Positions 61,301 through 64,000 of a DNA stretch of 64,000 bases are shown here, one piece after another. The notes under the pieces are model-generated. The model worked only from the letters and a program-made list of their open reading frames with translations, did no database searches and was not told the DNA's origin. Positions within the stretch are counted from its first letter, which is position 1, and the number at the start of each line of letters is the position of its first letter. A program made the position numbers and the translations under genes. This DNA is from Membranipora membranacea (taxonomy: Eukaryota; Bryozoa; Gymnolaemata; Cheilostomatida; Membraniporidae): contig OU612071.1 in NCBI GenBank assembly GCA_914767715.1, positions 17,418,948 through 17,482,947 on the forward strand, in the 5' to 3' direction.

Positions 61301-63559
61301 CTCCACTAACTGCAGATATCTAACACAGTAAATAAATAAAAGCCCAGTCTTATACAAGTTATCATTCAGGTGTACGGCCGTCACACCTTAATATAATTAT
61401 TCTTTTAATATTTTTAACCGCAATTTTCAAAAGGAACATATATTGGCATTGTATTGCTGTGAGATTGAGATGTATTACTAAAGTTATCAAATAATTGAAT
61501 GATTTTTGTACTCAGCTATGGATATATAATACTATGTATTTCTATTAATATAATTATAGATAATTGATGAGAGTATACTTTGTGTACACGGAGGTCTCAG
61601 TCCAGATATTAAAACACTCGATCAGATCAGAACTATAGACAGAAATCAGGAGATTCCTCATAAGGTAAGGTCAAGGTCTTTGTTAACATGTGATTTATAC
61701 CTATTCTTTCTTGCTACCAGAATGAGAGCAATTATCAAGAATGTGTTTGTTGAGCTACACTGCTCTATTCAGTATATGTAGACTATCGACTTTCTATATC
61801 TTAGACATATTTGGTTTGGGTGGAGTCGAATGTAAAATATTCTGATAAAAATGGCATTTAGTTAATCAGTTAGTTAGTGAATGAGTCAGGCCAACCAAGA
61901 TAAGTTTGCCCGCATTTGGAATTGCTCCCCTCTGCGAACTAGCCAACGGGATATTATTGGTGGAGGAGAAACTCTGAATGCAGGCACTTGAGCAAACTTG
62001 ATGTAGGTCTATTGCTTTGCAGTAACAGTCACACATATATCTATAAAAGTATTTGAGCTGTCCATTTATATGCTCACTTACTACATACAAGATCATGAGT
62101 GGGCAACCTTTTTTTTAAAGGCCAAATTTTACGCAGGCACAACTCCAAAGGTCCCAACATATCTATCAGGTATAAAACTGGAACCAGAGCAGAAGTTTTG
62201 TACACACTAAAACAGATTTATGTGTAAAAACTGTGGTATGTTGCTGGAAACGTCAGCTCAACAGAATTACTGGTTTAACAAAGTTCTTGTGAAGTGATGC
62301 ATGATCTGCCTGTGTACATGACTATCTCCCAATATTTCATGTGTATGGAAAAGGGCTGATCAATAATATGATTGTACAATTATACTTATATTCTTATAGG
62401 GAGCTTTCTGCGATCTCGTCTGGTCTGACCCGGATGATATAGATGGATGGGCTGTCTCACCAAGAGGTGCTGGCTGGCTCTTTGGTGCTAAAGTTACCAA
62501 CGAGGTAAGGTGTCAGTTCATACTAGAGCATGGAATATCACACAGCTTTATAATATCAGTAGCCAGTCAACCTTAGCTGCAATATTTAGTGTGGCACATA
62601 TCTTCCTAAATAAGACATCACAAAAGATTGGCTGATGTGGTGTGACCTTGTATTGAAGTTTCAGAGCGCTTATTTGTGTATGATAGCATACCAGAAGTCT
62701 GAAAATGTTCATTTAGATCGGTTACTCTCTGCTTCGTAGTAATAACCAATAAAATGATATCTGGGTTTTTAGGTATTATTTTTGAGTTGTCTGCTCTTTG
62801 ACATACATTTTTCATAGGTGCACTATTCTATCGTTATTTCAAGTTTTACCAATCATTGCACAGTTGGTGTGACCAGAGTAACTGATGAGTTGGCATCAAT
62901 CTGAAAGCGGTTTTTCTATTTTCTTGCAGTTTATCAGTGCCAGAGGAGTTCTGGGTTCGACTCTAATTGGCTGAGCAATTCAGATTGATCTATTCCAATC
63001 GATCACCACTTATTGGACCGTTTTGCATGACTTAATATTTTATTATTTTGTAGTTTGTACACATAAACAACCTGAGTCTGATATGCAGAGCTCATCAGCT
63101 GGTACATGATGGTAAGTGATCAATATTCTCATAACCCAAGTCACATGTAAGAACAGTGAATGCCACTCTCATAAGTTGAGGAAATGTCGATGTTAAAAAT
63201 TTCATGAGTCAATCCAATTTGCAATATCCAGTGTTCCCATAACCCAAATCACATCATAAGAACAAATAAGTTAAGATGATAGAAAATACCCACAATACAT
63301 TTACTATTGTTGACTTTATCTCACCTGGACTACCAAAGCATTGCACTGTGGGATACACATTAATTTGCCCTCTTTGAATTAAGAGCGTTAGTCCATAGAA
63401 ATGTGAGCTGAGGTTCGCCCTTATAAGGGAAGTTCCTGAACTTTTGACGCTAATTTGCTTGAGTATATTTACTAAATGTATTTTGTTTCTCTGCAGGATA
63501 CAATACATGTTCTCTGATAAGCTGGTGACTGTGTGGTCAGCCCCTAACTACTGCTATAG
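58353..63559 (+). CDS. PPP6C: Serine/threonine protein phosphatase 6 catalytic subunit, 3' partial, two frameshifts
   Basis: Nine exons: 58353-58421, 58819-58941, 59273-59372, 59992-60065, 60774-60853, 61560-61664, 62400-62504, 63054-63111, 63497-63559. The start [19 protein letters not shown] is diagnostic of PP6 over PP4 and PP2A. PPP-family metal-binding and catalytic motifs are present: [38 protein letters not shown] and [14 protein letters not shown]6 removes phosphate from Ser/Thr in cell-cycle and signalling substrates with regulatory and ankyrin subunits. The usual protein is about 305 residues; the final exon lies beyond the window. Two breaks are seen: exon 2 is 7 bases short of the family pattern between PVS and TVCGDIHG, and exon 9 lacks one base just after GYN/K, before [17 protein letters not shown] replaces the common GYYSLET. 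All splice sites are good, so sequence error or a young pseudogene are both possible. Confidence 0.9.
59467..59640 (-). repeat. SINE body, inverted copy
   Basis: The stretch GGGTCTACGGACTGTATACT through GATGCCCTTCCTGAC is the reverse complement, with changes, of the body of the SINE at 20,887-21,121. The tRNA-like head is not recognisable. It lies in a PPP6C intron. Confidence 0.65.
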
Positions 63560-64000
63560 GTAAAGTATTCTACTCGATATGAAGAATATTTTGTGACAGG
63601 GGCGACAATACTGCCCTGAGCTTGCAAAACAGTGCCACTGACAAAAAATACAATATTCCCAAAATCTGTCGAACTTCACCCGAACCTTGTAAACACCGTA
63701 TCTGGCTTACTTACATTTGTTTGATCGCTGTGTCTGCTGTAAACTTACAAATGTAGCAGGTACTTTGTTTTGCCTACCCAGAGCTAACTGATCTGTTGTC
63801 CAATTCACTTCAAAGTAGCTCCAGTAACTCATGACAGATCATAACTGTTCAAGGGTAGATCCTAGGATACTATCAGCCGTTCACTGCACTCTGAAACACT
63901 AATATCCAAGGTCTTGCCAAAGCCAGTTACCCTAAATTTGGAAGATTATGTTCTCATTTGTGAAACTTGGACATGTAATTTTAATTTTGTCTAAACAATT
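63560..64000. other. PPP6C intron running off the window
   Basis: Starts with a GTAAAG donor. No acceptor followed by the expected RCGN continuation is seen before the window ends. Confidence 0.7.

Overview
This is eukaryotic nuclear DNA, AT-rich and gene-sparse. Genes are split into many short exons with GT-AG introns, and the space between is full of non-autonomous transposons, foldback elements and tRNA-derived SINEs. A PPP6C-type phosphatase with animal-like sequence, a true caspase catalytic domain (not a metacaspase) and a Roc-COR GTPase together point to a metazoan. The invertebrate style of the genome fits a non-bilaterian such as a sponge, but nothing in the window proves the phylum. 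All gene models were built by hand from reading frames, splice sites and phase matching.

Layout. (1) About 1.7-6.2 kb, + strand: nine exons of an unrecognised, charged protein; its 5' end is not found. (2) 6.2-10 kb: transposon relics, including a foldback element nested in another repeat, and a possible two-exon coiled-coil gene on the minus strand. (3) 10-30.3 kb: an imperfect tandem segmental duplication, with pairs 10,045-10,795 / 19,657-20,400 and 12,058-18,262 / 22,314-30,281. Each large copy carries four intact minus-strand exons coding the caspase small subunit (p10) and a tail. The copies differ by later insertions and deletions (twin 377-bp TTAA MITEs, a 1.66-kb insertion, a LINE deletion). 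(4) 26.2-40.9 kb, possibly to 45.9 kb, minus strand: the central gene, a leucine-rich-repeat / Roc GTPase / COR / caspase fusion of about 1,480 residues if the upstream start exon is right. (5) 41-58 kb: mainly repeats and unassigned DNA. (6) 58.35 kb to the window end, + strand: nine exons of PPP6C, cut off at the 3' end and broken by two apparent frameshifts.

The notable object is the LRR-Roc-COR-caspase gene. Its modules join in phase across every proposed intron. The nucleotide-binding motifs, the catalytic His and Cys, and the three residues that shape the Asp-recognition pocket are all present. It reads as a single-chain receptor: LRR sensor, GTPase switch and dimeriser, protease effector. 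Two complete p10 cassettes lie downstream of a single p20, so the locus could in principle make two protease isoforms, or one cassette may be a dead by-product of the duplication.
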